A DNA stretch of 64,000 nt from Roseomonas acroporae (lineage in GTDB: Bacteria > Pseudomonadota > Alphaproteobacteria > Acetobacterales > Acetobacteraceae). Each line of letters opens with the position of its first letter. Within the stretch, counting starts at the first letter, position 1. Made by a program: the position numbers and the translations under genes. The stretch lies in the NCBI RefSeq assembly GCF_023223525.1, contig NZ_JALPRX010000026.1, positions 1 to 64,000 on the forward strand. The letters run 5' to 3'. Below, piece after piece: positions 33,289-42,695 of this stretch. The notes below the pieces were generated by a model, which saw only the letters and a list, made by a program, of their open reading frames with translations, had not been told where the DNA came from and did no database searches.

Positions 33289-33594
33289 TCAGTCCGTTCC
33301 TACCGGCGCCCCATCCTTGCGGATCGCCGGGAGCACATCGCGGGTCACCCAATCTTGGAAGGTGCGTGCCTCGGGTTTGTCGAAGCACATGACGAGCTTG
33401 TACAGGCCGCTCTCGGAGATGATCCCGAGGCGCTGTTCGCCACCAGGGGTACGCATCGGATGCGTACCCTTCTCGTCAGCACCAGGCGGGCGCAGGGCGT
33501 TGGTCGTGCCGCTGGCAACGTTAATGCCCAAGGCGCGGCACACATCGGCCGCCACGAACCACGCGGTGCCCCCGAGGAGCACCGTGCGGATCAT
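33289..33594 (-). CDS. Bro-N domain phage antirepressor, short or truncated
   Basis: This 101-residue protein is a BRO family N-terminal domain: 'GGTAWFVAADVCRALGINVA', 'ISESGLYKLVMCFDKPEART' and 'FQDWVTRDVLPAIRKDG'. Phage antirepressors usually have a longer N-terminus and a C-terminal effector domain; here both are reduced, so it may be a remnant. It lies immediately upstream of the integrase pseudogene and outside the tRNA-Ser element. Confidence 0.8.
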   Translation of the reverse strand: MIRTVLLGGTAWFVAADVCRALGINVASGTTNALRPPGADEKGTHPMRTPGGEQRLGIISESGLYKLVMCFDKPEARTFQDWVTRDVLPAIRKDGAPVGTD

Positions 33595-33803
33595 CTGGCC
33601 GGTCGCGGCAGGCGCCGCAATAGGGCGTGCAACCCTACAGGATCACGCCTTCCCCCGGGGCACACCCAGGGTGTCCTTATGGGGCTCGCGCGGCTTCGGC
33701 TCTGGCGCCGGGGATGGTCGCAGCCGGCGCCTACCTACGCTTGGGGGTAAAGCCTAGGGGGAAGGCACCTCTAACTGCCTTGAAAACAAAGGATTTTCAG
33801 GAA

Positions 33804-33879
<76 letters not shown>

Positions 33880-34071
33880 AAGGCCTGGCTGGCCCGAATG
33901 GGCAGCCCCCGGGGCGGAGGCGGCGTGGGCCGCGGCTTAGTAGCCCGCCGCCACGGCCACGTCTACCGCGCGCGTACCGCGCGCGCGGGCGGGGCGAGGC
34001 CATGCGCACCCCGGACAACACGTTGATCACGTCTACCGCGCGCGGGCGGGGCCCTCGCCGCGCGAGCCCGG

Positions 34072-34326
34072 CTACTCCGCCGGCCGTCGCCCCAGCCCCG
34101 CCCGGAAATCCGGATGCCGGGGGGCCTCATGCACCGGACGCGCCGCGATGCCTTCCGTCGCCAGGGTGACCAGCACGAGGTGCTCGTCGGGGTCACCGTG
34201 CACCACGACCTCGCCCAGGTCGCAGTCGAAGGTCACGGCGGTGACCGAGGCGACCAGCATCAGCGCGCGCCGGATCCCCTCGGCGCGTTCCTCCGGCACA
34301 TCACCGTCAATACGCAGGCGCAGCAT
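34072..34326 (-). CDS. small protein, HMA-like ferredoxin fold, unknown
   Basis: This 84-residue protein starts 'MLRLRIDGDVPEERAEGIRR' with GGGAG upstream; an in-frame start 18 bases upstream is possible. The beta-alpha-beta pattern with 'VTAVTFDCDLGEVVVHGDPD' resembles heavy-metal-associated or ACT-like small domains, but the CxxC metal motif is missing. It lies alone between tRNA-Glu and the large acyltransferase gene. Confidence 0.6.
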   Translation of the reverse strand: MLRLRIDGDVPEERAEGIRRALMLVASVTAVTFDCDLGEVVVHGDPDEHLVLVTLATEGIAARPVHEAPRHPDFRAGLGRRPAE

Positions 34327-34535
34327 GGGAACGTCTCCCTCCATCGCGCCGGCTTCAACATCATCCCGCACGGCCGGATCACCGCCGCCGACCGGCTCGC
34401 GAATGCGTGATCACGACATGGCGGCACGCCGGGGCGAGGGGACACGCCGGCTGCCCGTTCCGACGCGATGGCCCGCCGCCGGGCACGGGTCCACCGGCGA
34501 CCCGTCCGCCGCCATTCCCGCTCGGCCATCCCGCC

Positions 34536-37500
34536 TCACGCCGGCGCCGCCACCGTCTCGCCGGCCAGGCGCTGCACGGCCGGGTAGTCGGTCTTGCCGG
34601 TCCCGAGCAGCGGCATCCGCTCGATCACCCGCACCTCGCGCGGCACGCCAAGCTCCGGCACGCCTCGCTCCCGTGCCCGGGCCAGCAGCGCCGCCGGCGT
34701 GGCGTCGCGCTGCGTGGTCATCAGCAGCAGCCGCTCGCCCTTGCGCGCATCGGGCAGCGAGACCACGGCGTGCAGCGCCTCCGGCCAGACCTCGCCGGCC
34801 AGCGCCTCGGCCGCGGCCATGCTCACCATCTCGCCCGCGATCTTGGCGAAGCGCTTGGCGCGGCCGAGGATGCGCACGAAGCCCTCGGCGTCGATCGAGA
34901 CGATGTCGCCCGTGTCGTACCAGCCGCCCGGCGGCGGCTCCAGCGTGCCGGGCGCCTCGGGGCGCAGATAGCCCAGCATCACGTTGGGGCCGTGCACCAC
35001 CAGCCGGCCGCCTTCCTCGATTCCGGGCACCGCCTCCAGCCGCGCCTCGATCCCCGGCAGCAGCCGGCCAACCGTGCCGGCCTTCGCCGCCTTGGGCGTG
35101 TTGATCGCGATCACCGGCGACGTTTCCGTCGCGCCGTAGCCCTCCAGGATGCCCTTGCCGAAGCGGTCGGCGAACAGGCGGCGCGTCTCCTCGCGCAGCC
35201 GCTCGGCGCCGGCGAAGATCTGCCGCACGGCGCGGAAGTCGTAGCTGTCGGCGTGCCGTGCCCAGCCGTTGAGGAAGGTGTCGGTGCCGAACAGGATGGT
35301 CGCGTCCTCGCCGTAGATGATCTCCGGCAGCACGCGGTAGTGCAGCGGCGAGGGGTAGAGGAAGGCCGGCACGCCGTTCAGCAGCGGCAGCAGCGTGCCG
35401 CCGGTCAGCCCGAAGGAGTGGAACAGCGGCATCGCGTTCACCACCCGGTCGGACGGGTTGAAGTCGAGCACCGCCTCGAGCTGCGCGCAATTGGCCAGGA
35501 TGTTGCGGTGGCTGAGCACCACGCCCTTCGGCCGGCCTTCCGAGCCGCTGGTGAACAGCACCACGGCGGCCGCGTCGGCGTCGCCGCGCGCACCCGGCAG
35601 CCGGCGCGCGCGCCAGGCGTCGAGCATGCCGCGCAGCTTGTCGGCCGTGCCGATCCCCGCCCGCAGATCCTCCAGCCAGACGAAGCGCACCGCGCCGGAA
35701 AGCCGCTCGACCAGCGGCCCCAGCCTGCCCTTCTCCACGAAGCGGCGCGAGCACAGCACGGTGCGCAGCTCGGCCGTCGCGCAGGCGGAGAGCAGCGCCT
35801 CCGCCCCCGCCGAGACGTTCAGCATCGCCGGCACGCGCGCCTGCGCCTGCAACGCCATGAAGGTGACGACCGTGCCCTTGGCGTTGGGCAGCAGCAGCCC
35901 CACGCGTTCGCCGGGCGCGGTGATCGCCGCGAGTCGGCGCCCCAGCACGGCGCTGCCCAGCACCAGCCGGTCGAAGCCGATCGGCGCGCGATCCAGGTCG
36001 TCCAGCACGGCATGCCGGCCGCCGAAGCGCGCGCGCGCGTCCAGCAGCGCGCCGAACAGCGTACGGTCGAGGTTCGCCGCGGCGAAGGCGGCATCGACCA
36101 TGATCGCGTCCATCACCCGGCCCAGCGCGCGTCGCCGGGGGCGTCCGACCAGCGCCGGATCGACCTCGGGCCGCACCGGCGGGCCGAAGCGCAGCACCAG
36201 TCGGGGGAACCAGCGCAGCCGCAGGATGCCGCGCATGCGGCCGAGCGGGGTGAATTGCGGCCCGTCGAGGCGCACCGGCAGCAGCGAGGCGCCGGTGCGG
36301 TCGGCGACCACCGCGGCGCCCTCGTACACCTTCATCAGCGCGCCGGTGCGGGTGATGCGCCCCTCCGGGAAGATCGCGAGCTTCCCGCCCTCGCGCACGC
36401 GGCGGACCATGTGCCTGAGCGCGAGCGGGCTGGCGGGATCGACCTCGAAGGTCTCGATCAGCGAGAGCAGCGGCCGCGCCCACCACTTGCGGGCCACGTG
36501 CGTGTCCACCACGAAGGCCGGGTCGTCGGGCAGGAAGGCGCCGAGCAGGCAGCCATCGAAGAAGCTCATGTGGTTGGCGACGATCACCACGCGCTCGCCG
36601 GCGGCGCGGTAGTGTTCAAGCCCGCGCACCTCGACGCGGTGGAACAGGCGGAAGTAGACGCGCAGCACCATCCGCACCGTGTCGCGCGGCATCACGGCGA
36701 CGATCCAGAACGCGACCAGCGTGTTGATGGCGGCCGCGATCAGCAGCGTGCCGGTGGGGCCGATGCCGGCCGCCGCCAGCCCCGCCACCGCCGCCGCGCC
36801 GACCACCATGCAGAAGGCGTTCATCACGTTGTTGCAGGCGATCATGCGCGAGCGCAGTGCCGGCGCGGAACGCTCCTGCATGATGGTGTAGAGCGGCACG
36901 GAGTAGATGCCGCCGCAGGCGCCGAGCAGGGCGAGGTCGAGCAGCAGCCGCCAGCCCACGGCCGAGCCCAGCATCGCCGCCACGTCGTGCAGCCCCGTCG
37001 CCCCGGCCGCGGTGCGCGCGAAGTCCCAGGCGGCGAGCGAGATGCCGAGTGCGGCGAAGGGCACGTAGCGTGCCGAGATCTCGCCGCCCAGCAGCCGCGC
37101 GCAGAGCGTCGAGCCGATGCCGACGCCGAGCGCGAACAGCGTCAGGAACAGCGTCACCACATGGCCGTCGGCGGCCAGCGTGTCGCGCGCGATCACCGGG
37201 AACACCGAGAGCACCGTGGCGCCGATGGTCCAGAACCAGCCGATGGCGAGGATGGCGAGCCAGACCGGCCGGTTCTCCCGCGCGGTCCGCAGCAGCCCCC
37301 AGGTCTCGCGCGGCAGGTTCCAGCCGAGGCGCAGAGTCGGATCGGCGGCCGGTGCCGGCGGGATGCGCATCGCGGCGACCAGCCCGGCCACCGCCACCAG
37401 CAGCCCCGCCACCGAGACCGCCTCGCGCCCGCCCGGCAGCAGGACCAGCGCGCCGCCGACGATGGTGCCGGCCAGGATGCCGAGGAAGGTGCCGGCCTCG

Positions 37501-37934
37501 ATCAGCCCGTTGCCGGCGACCAGCTCGGATTCCGCCAGGTGGTCCGGCAGGATCCCGTACTTGAGCGGCGAGAAGAAGGTGGCCTGCACGCCGAGGCCGA
37601 ACAGCACGGCGAAGAGCAGCGGCAGGCTGCCGCTCAGGAAGCCCGCGACCGCCAGCACCATCAGGCCCAGCTCCAGCCATTTCAGCCGGCGGATCAGCCG
37701 GGACTTCTCGCTGCGGTCGGCGAGCTGGCCGGCGATCGAGGAGAACAGCACGTAGGGCAGGATGAACACGCCGCCCGCCGCCGCCACCAGCACCGCCCCT
37801 CCCTGGGCGGCCTGGAACAGCGTCAGCACCACCAGCGCGTTCTTGAACAGGTTGTCGTTCAGCGCGCCCAGCGTCTGCGTCACCAGCAGCGGCAGGAAGC
37901 GGCGCGTGCGCAGCAGGGAGGGGGAGGGGGTCAT
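34536..37934 (-). CDS. LplT-Aas type fusion: MFS transporter, PlsC acyltransferase and acyl-ACP/acyl-CoA ligase
   Basis: This 1132-residue inner-membrane protein has three parts. An LplT-like MFS domain spans about 1-420 ('QTLGALNDNLFKNALVVLT'). A PlsC lysophospholipid acyltransferase spans about 440-620, with 'NHMSFFD' (His455, Asp460) and 'FPEGRITRTG'. An AMP-forming ligase spans about 640-1132, with 'LFTSGSEGRPKGVVLSH' and 'YDTGDIVSID'. In E. coli, LplT imports lysophospholipid and Aas re-acylates it; fused versions are widespread in alphaproteobacteria. A coupled TetR gene precedes it (ATGA overlap). Confidence 0.93.
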   Translation of the reverse strand: MTPSPSLLRTRRFLPLLVTQTLGALNDNLFKNALVVLTLFQAAQGGAVLVAAAGGVFILPYVLFSSIAGQLADRSEKSRLIRRLKWLELGLMVLAVAGFLSGSLPLLFAVLFGLGVQATFFSPLKYGILPDHLAESELVAGNGLIEAGTFLGILAGTIVGGALVLLPGGREAVSVAGLLVAVAGLVAAMRIPPAPAADPTLRLGWNLPRETWGLLRTARENRPVWLAILAIGWFWTIGATVLSVFPVIARDTLAADGHVVTLFLTLFALGVGIGSTLCARLLGGEISARYVPFAALGISLAAWDFARTAAGATGLHDVAAMLGSAVGWRLLLDLALLGACGGIYSVPLYTIMQERSAPALRSRMIACNNVMNAFCMVVGAAAVAGLAAAGIGPTGTLLIAAAINTLVAFWIVAVMPRDTVRMVLRVYFRLFHRVEVRGLEHYRAAGERVVIVANHMSFFDGCLLGAFLPDDPAFVVDTHVARKWWARPLLSLIETFEVDPASPLALRHMVRRVREGGKLAIFPEGRITRTGALMKVYEGAAVVADRTGASLLPVRLDGPQFTPLGRMRGILRLRWFPRLVLRFGPPVRPEVDPALVGRPRRRALGRVMDAIMVDAAFAAANLDRTLFGALLDARARFGGRHAVLDDLDRAPIGFDRLVLGSAVLGRRLAAITAPGERVGLLLPNAKGTVVTFMALQAQARVPAMLNVSAGAEALLSACATAELRTVLCSRRFVEKGRLGPLVERLSGAVRFVWLEDLRAGIGTADKLRGMLDAWRARRLPGARGDADAAAVVLFTSGSEGRPKGVVLSHRNILANCAQLEAVLDFNPSDRVVNAMPLFHSFGLTGGTLLPLLNGVPAFLYPSPLHYRVLPEIIYGEDATILFGTDTFLNGWARHADSYDFRAVRQIFAGAERLREETRRLFADRFGKGILEGYGATETSPVIAINTPKAAKAGTVGRLLPGIEARLEAVPGIEEGGRLVVHGPNVMLGYLRPEAPGTLEPPPGGWYDTGDIVSIDAEGFVRILGRAKRFAKIAGEMVSMAAAEALAGEVWPEALHAVVSLPDARKGERLLLMTTQRDATPAALLARARERGVPELGVPREVRVIERMPLLGTGKTDYPAVQRLAGETVAAPA

Positions 37935-38602
37935 GACGGGGTATCCTCGGTCTGCCGGCGCGGCATCGTCCGGGGTTCGTGTCGCGGGGCGGCCCCTGTG
38001 TCGGTGTCGGTGCCGTCGCCGGCGCCTGCGGCGGGCGCGAGGCCGGCCGCGACGAGGCAGAGCGCCACCAGCGGATCGGCCAGCGCCTCCGGCGGGGCGG
38101 CGAGGCGGCCATACAGGTGGAAGGTCGCGGCCTGCACCAGGATGCCGACCACCGCCGAGGTGACCAGCGCGGCATCGCCCGCGGGCAGCTCCCCATCCCG
38201 CATGGCGTCGGCGATGGCGCGTTGCAGCACCTCGATGGGGTTGTCCGCATCGGCCGCGATGGCGGGCAGCCGCCTGTGCTGGGTCAGCAGCAGGAAGGCG
38301 AAGCGGGCAGGGTCCTCGGCGTGCAGGCGGCAGATCAGCCGCACCATCGCCTCCAGCCTGGCCGCGAAGGGGGTGGGCGAATCGGCCAGGGCCGCGAGGC
38401 GCCGGGCGTACTCGGTGAAGCCGTCGCGGAAAAGCGCCGCCACCAGCGCCTCCCTGGAAGGCCAATGGGCGTAGAGGGCACTCGGCCGGCAACCGGCCGC
38501 GCCGGCGATGTCCCGGATCGAGACCGCGTCCACGCCATGCGCCACGAAGAGCCGCAGCGCCTCGGTACGGATCCGCTCGCGGGTGGTGGAACCGTCTCTC
38601 AT
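37931..38602 (-). CDS. TetR-family regulator of the lysophospholipid remodelling gene
   Basis: This 223-residue regulator has an N-terminal HTH at about residues 8-55 ('EALRLFVAHGVDAVSIRDIA', 'GCRPSALYAHWPSREALVAA') and a TetR C-terminal domain. The stop overlaps the start of the fusion gene, so it is translationally coupled. A perfect 9+9 palindrome 12 bp upstream of its start is the likely autoregulatory operator, so membrane lipid repair is probably induced by a fatty-acid-like ligand. Confidence 0.9.
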   Translation of the reverse strand: MRDGSTTRERIRTEALRLFVAHGVDAVSIRDIAGAAGCRPSALYAHWPSREALVAALFRDGFTEYARRLAALADSPTPFAARLEAMVRLICRLHAEDPARFAFLLLTQHRRLPAIAADADNPIEVLQRAIADAMRDGELPAGDAALVTSAVVGILVQAATFHLYGRLAAPPEALADPLVALCLVAAGLAPAAGAGDGTDTDTGAAPRHEPRTMPRRQTEDTPS

Positions 38603-38613
38603 GGAAATACCGA

Positions 38614-38635
38614 AATGAACGATCGTTCGTTCATT
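38614..38635. promoter_or_regulatory. perfect TetR-type operator palindrome
   Basis: AATGAACGA (38614-38622) and TCGTTCATT (38627-38635) pair perfectly around TCGT. The form AATGAACGnnnnCGTTCATT is typical of TetR-family operators, and it lies just before the tetR start codon. Confidence 0.75.
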
Positions 38636-38977
38636 CTTCCTTCGGCGGCATGGCTCGTCAAGACCGCGGTTCGGCAGGGACGGCGTGGCCATTGAGACGC
38701 GCCGGGAGCCGCGGCCTGGCCGCCATCGGTCAGGAACGCTACCGCATGGTCGGCTGCCGGCGGTTTCGGGACGTTGTGTCGTCGTCCCTCCGGTGAAACG
38801 TCGGCGATGCGCCAGAGACGGTGCTTCCCGACAGACGTGACGGGTGGATCCGGCCTCCTCCCACCCGACGGCCCCTGTCGGCGCATGTCCTGGCGAACCG
38901 GCAGCGGCCTGCTCGACGGTTCCGGAATCACAGGCCGTCGGAATTGGCATCGAAGGCGGCACTTCGGGCGGCGTGCC

Positions 38978-39026
38978 GGCTGGAGCCGTTCCGGCCTGAT
39001 ACAGTCAGGCCGGAACGGCTCCAGCC
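38978..39026. repeat. 22-bp perfect hairpin, 5-nt loop
   Basis: Arms 38978-38999 and 39005-39026 are exact reverse complements. The layout (long perfect stem, 5-nt loop, no T-run) resembles the hairpin at 6-48, although the sequence differs. It lies alone in a gene-free region. Confidence 0.8.
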
Positions 39027-39636
39027 TTCTGGATTTTCGCGTTTTCCGGGTCGCTGGGTGAGTACGGCCAGCTTGAAAATGCTCTATCGGCGCGCGAACG
39101 GAAGGCGATGCGGATCCGATGCACGAAACCGGCGTTGCAGGCGCCGCGCGACACGTCGGCGGCGTGCGTATGATTCGGGCCGACGCCTGAAACGCCCGGT
39201 CGCAGTGCCGGGAAAAACCGACTCGTCGAGTAGCCCGGACACGCGCCGGGAAACGGTAACGCCATCGCTGCCGATTGCCGGAACATGCCGGTGATCATCC
39301 GCGCAGGCGTGGTCGACGCATGCTCCGTCCTGCCGGACGCGATGTGGCTATCGTTGGAATATGATGCGCTGGTCTGGAAACTTTCCTGCCCGCGGATCGC
39401 CATCCTGGTTGCATGCGGACTGGCGCGTGCAATGGCCATGCCGATGCAACCAGTGTCGTTCGACCCCTCGCGATCGCTTCAACCACGCGTGAGATATCCC
39501 TGCAACGACGTTCGACCATCCTGCATTTTCATGCGCGCGCACGTATCGAAATCGTCGGGAAGTCGAAGGAGCGCATGCCAACGACGCCGCTCTGTGCTTC
39601 CGTGCGTGAATCGGAATTCCGCCGGCCTGGAAATGA

Positions 39637-40044
39637 ATGAGAGTGAACATGCCAGCAGCACGCGATCGGATCATCTGCGCCGTTTCAGCCGACCGGCGCG
39701 AGGTCCGGATTCGCGTGTCGGGAGAGGAAACCTCGGTCCCTCCCTTGCCGGATCTCGACAGCCGCGAAGTGGACGCCCTGATCCGTCGCCTGATCGCCTG
39801 CCGCGAGGCGATGCTGCCGCCGATATCCCGCGGCGACCCGGCGCCGGGAACCGCCGTCCTCACCTCGAACGAGATGCGCTGGTGGGTCGAGCCGAGCCCG
39901 GTGCCGGGGCACGTGACCTTCTGCCTGCTGCATCCCGGTCTCGGCTGGATCGGCCAGCACATCACGCCGGGCGCGGTGGACAGGCTGGTCACCGAGATCC
40001 GCCAGGCCGGCACCCGCGAGACGCGTACCACGCGGCCACGATGA
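39637..40044 (+). CDS. conserved-looking small protein, unknown
   Basis: This 135-residue protein (an ATG at 39649 is an alternative with GAGAG upstream) contains 'LPDLDSREVDALIRRLIACR' and 'WWVEPSPVPGHVTFCLLHPG' followed by GWIGQHITPG. The balanced composition and the Trp/His-rich centre argue for a real folded protein. It stands alone between a gene-free region and the uraD gene. No family was recognised. Confidence 0.6.
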   Translation: MRVNMPAARDRIICAVSADRREVRIRVSGEETSVPPLPDLDSREVDALIRRLIACREAMLPPISRGDPAPGTAVLTSNEMRWWVEPSPVPGHVTFCLLHPGLGWIGQHITPGAVDRLVTEIRQAGTRETRTTRPR

Positions 40045-40169
40045 CCGGCGCCGGCTGCCGCGCCACGTTCCCGCGCGACCGGGCTTTCGTCGTGGCGTCG
40101 CCGGCGCGGCCTGTCGTCCGTCGGCGGGATCGTGGCGGCCGCCGACGGTGCCGTGGCGCCCGTTCTGGT

Positions 40170-40211
40170 GTGCCCGTGCTGACGTGCCCGTGCTGACCTG
40201 CCCGTGCTGAC
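40170..40211. repeat. three tandem copies of a 14-bp unit
   Basis: The unit TGCCCGTGCTGACG occurs at 40170, 40184 (last base C) and 40198. It lies in the spacer between the unknown gene and convergent uraD. Confidence 0.85.
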
Positions 40212-40264
40212 GTGCGAGGAGCCGCGACGGGGCCGCGCCTGACCGGAAGGCCGGCGCGGCCGGC

Positions 40265-40774
40265 TCAGCCGGCGAGGATCTGGTCGAGCCGGCCGCGGGT
40301 GATGTGGCCGACCTGATCGAGGTTGTTATCGATCTCCTCGTCGCGTGTGAGGGCGAGCCGGCGCTGCATCTCCGCCTGCACCGACTGCCGCGTCGGGTGC
40401 AGTCGCAGGGCGACGATGCAGGGCATGTCGAATTTCTCGCGATAGGCGGCGTTGATCCGCTGCATCAGGTCGAACTCGTCGCGCGAGAGCCGCGTGAAGC
40501 CCAGCCGGTTCTGCTCGCCGGTCGACTCGGCGGTCAGCACGCCCTCCTGCGCCTCCTGCCCGGCCAGCTCGGGATGGCCGCGCAGCAGCGCCATCTGCCG
40601 CTCCTCCGGCGCGGCGCGCACCGCGCCCAGCATCGCCTCGTGCAGCGCATCGACCGAGGCGAAGGGGCGCGCCGTCCAGGCGGCCTCGGCCACCCACGGC
40701 GCGTGCTCGAACACGCCCCCCAGGACGTCGATGAATTCGGCGCGGTCCAGTCCGTTCAGCGTCGGCAGGTCCAT
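40265..40774 (-). CDS. uraD: 2-oxo-4-hydroxy-4-carboxy-5-ureidoimidazoline (OHCU) decarboxylase
   Basis: UraD (169 residues) catalyses the last step of urate oxidation, decarboxylating OHCU to S-allantoin. Signatures are 'GLDRAEFIDVLGGVFEHAPW', the catalytic His67 in 'LLRGHPELAG' and 'LTAESTGEQNRLGFTRL'. It lies 181 bp downstream of an FAD-dependent monooxygenase on the same strand, a natural partner for urate hydroxylation. The hydroxyisourate hydrolase gene is not in this window. Confidence 0.93.
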   Translation of the reverse strand: MDLPTLNGLDRAEFIDVLGGVFEHAPWVAEAAWTARPFASVDALHEAMLGAVRAAPEERQMALLRGHPELAGQEAQEGVLTAESTGEQNRLGFTRLSRDEFDLMQRINAAYREKFDMPCIVALRLHPTRQSVQAEMQRRLALTRDEEIDNNLDQVGHITRGRLDQILAG

Positions 40775-40955
40775 CGTGGGCTCCGTATCGGCAGGGCAGG
40801 GACGGCGAGGCAACGGGGATGCCAGCCCGGCATGGCCGCCTGACATGCCATCGGGGTCGGCCGGTCGCCAGCGCGCGTCGCGCCCCGGCGGAGCGTCGGG
40901 GCCGCCGCCGGAACGGTGCACCGGGGGGAGGGGCAGCGGGGGGAGGGGCAGCGGG

Positions 40956-42176
40956 TCAGGCCGCGTCGGCCGGCAGGTTCGGCAGCATCCCGGGTTCGGG
41001 CGGCCCGCCGTAGAGGCGGCGCAGCGCGGGCCGGAGGGCGGCCGGATCGCCGCGGGTGCGCTCGGCCGCGGGGGCGCCGGGCAGCAGCGTGCCGGACAGG
41101 TCCCAGGAAAGCCGGCGCGCGAATTCGAGCCGCTCCCGCCGCAACAGCTCGAAGCGGGCGGGCACCGCCTCGGGGGCATCCGCATGCGCCAGCAGCGCGC
41201 CGAGCATCAGCGCATCCTCCACCGCCTGCGCGGCGCCCTGGCCGAGGGTCGGCACCATGGCGTGGGCCGCGTCGCCGATCAGCAGCAGGCGCTCGCCCGG
41301 CCGTCGCAGCGGCGGCACATGACGGACCCAGCCCCAGTGGAGCGTGGCCATGTGCCGCGCCAGGGCGTCCAGCATCCAGCCGACCGGCGCGCAGGCCGGC
41401 CGCCCGGCCGGGACGAACAGGGCCCGCTGCGCCGCCGCGCTCCGCAGCCAGGCGGGCAGGCCGCTCTCCTCCGTGGCGGGCGGGGGAAGCCCGAAGGTGC
41501 CGGTGACGCAGGCCAGCCCGCCCGGCAGCCGGAAGCCCAGCAGCCGGTTGCCGCCGTTGAACCACTCGCCGACATCGTCCAGCGGGCAGTCCCGATCGGC
41601 CGGCACCTGCAGCCGCCAGACGCAGACTCCGAGGCGCGAGGGCGGTGGCGCCCCCGCCGCGAGGTCGCGCAGCCGGCTGTAGCGCCCATCGGCCCCGATC
41701 AGCAGGTCGAAGGCGCCGTGCCGCACCAGCGCCCCGTCGTGTCTCGCGAAGACCGGCACCGGCCGGCCCGATCCGTCCGTCTCCAGCGCCTCCAGCATGT
41801 GCCCGTGCCGGACCGCCGCCGCCGGCGAGGCACGCAGTTGCGCCTTGAATTCCGTCCAGCCGATGCGCAGCCCGGGCTCCTCGGCCAGCGCCTCGAGGTC
41901 GAGCGACATCAGCGGCGTGCCGTCGGCGAGGGCGGCGGTCCAGCGTCGCAGCGGCAGCGAGACCGCCCGCAGCGCCGCGTGCCGCGCCGGCAGGTAGAGG
42001 CGCAGCGCCCGCAGCGCGTTCGGGCCGAGGCCGAAGCCGGTGTCCAACGCGTCGGCCTCGCCCTCGCGTGCCCGCTCGAAGGCCAGCACGTCGATGCCCG
42101 GCCGCCCGGCCAGGCTCTCCGCCAGCAGGCTGCCGGCGATTCCCGCACCGATGATTCCGATCCTCAATCGCGACAC
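40956..42176 (-). CDS. FAD-dependent aromatic-ring-type monooxygenase, urate hydroxylase candidate
   Basis: This 406-residue class A flavin monooxygenase has GxGxxG in 'RIGIIGAGIAGSLLAESLAG' at the N-terminus, 'DLLIGADGRYSRLR' (DG motif) and 'LLIGDAAHAMVPTLGQGAAQ' (GD motif). The GTG start with a G-rich site upstream is preferred. Relatives include salicylate hydroxylases and the HpxO urate hydroxylase; the neighbouring uraD favours urate oxidation. Sequence alone does not distinguish these. Confidence 0.85.
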   Translation of the reverse strand: MSRLRIGIIGAGIAGSLLAESLAGRPGIDVLAFERAREGEADALDTGFGLGPNALRALRLYLPARHAALRAVSLPLRRWTAALADGTPLMSLDLEALAEEPGLRIGWTEFKAQLRASPAAAVRHGHMLEALETDGSGRPVPVFARHDGALVRHGAFDLLIGADGRYSRLRDLAAGAPPPSRLGVCVWRLQVPADRDCPLDDVGEWFNGGNRLLGFRLPGGLACVTGTFGLPPPATEESGLPAWLRSAAAQRALFVPAGRPACAPVGWMLDALARHMATLHWGWVRHVPPLRRPGERLLLIGDAAHAMVPTLGQGAAQAVEDALMLGALLAHADAPEAVPARFELLRRERLEFARRLSWDLSGTLLPGAPAAERTRGDPAALRPALRRLYGGPPEPGMLPNLPADAA

Positions 42177-42695
42177 CCCCCCGGCCGCGGAACGGCGCCG
42201 GGTTTGCCGTCCGGATCGCCCTCGCCACGCGGCGCCGTCCCGTGACCGCCGGTCGGCCGACGGCCTGGCGATTCCCGCATCTCCCTGTCGATCCCGCTGC
42301 CTTCCAAGCCTTCGCTTCCCCCTCCGGCCGGGCACGCCGGCGGGCGGCCGGCACCATCCGCGCGACGTGCCGTCCCCGAGCCGCTGGCCGGCACCGCCGG
42401 GACATGGTTTCGGGAACGTTTCCGCAGTGGTTTCTGCAATCGGCGGGCCAGGAGGGAGGCGCGCCGGGCGGGGGCGGCGGCCGGGCAGGGTTCGGGGCGA
42501 CGGCGCCGGTCGCCTCGCCACGAGGCGGGAGAGGCGCGGCCGGCCGGGGCGCCGCCGCCGTTTCTGCACTTCTCTTGGGCAACTGTTCCAGGCAAGCGGC
42601 ATAACGCCACGGCGCATTGATCGGATCGGCCGACGGGCCCAAATTGGCAGGGCGGTGCGGGTTTCTTCCCGATCCGTACAGGTACGGAACCGCGC
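42177..42695. other. gene-free stretch between divergent monooxygenase and sensor kinase
   Basis: These 519 bp should contain two divergent promoters. No frame is convincing and I recognise no strong palindrome. Confidence 0.5.

Larger units (their letters stand above)
38603..39636. other. 1-kb gene-free stretch
   Basis: After the operator, this region holds no frame I can support on either strand. It contains the 22-bp-stem hairpin at 38978-39026 and is less GC-rich than its surroundings between about 39,000 and 39,640, with codon-like periodicity lost. It may be decayed coding sequence. Confidence 0.55.

Noticed and set aside
33300-33750. plus-strand frames over the Bro-N gene
   Set aside because: They lack domains, and the minus-strand Bro-N match is unambiguous.
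34411-36486. 691-residue minus-strand frame
   Set aside because: Shadow frame of the acyltransferase fusion; arginine/alanine-rich with no domain.
39005-39439. 144-residue minus-strand frame in the gene-free kilobase
   Set aside because: No motif, composition unlike coding sequence, and no promoter or ribosome site.
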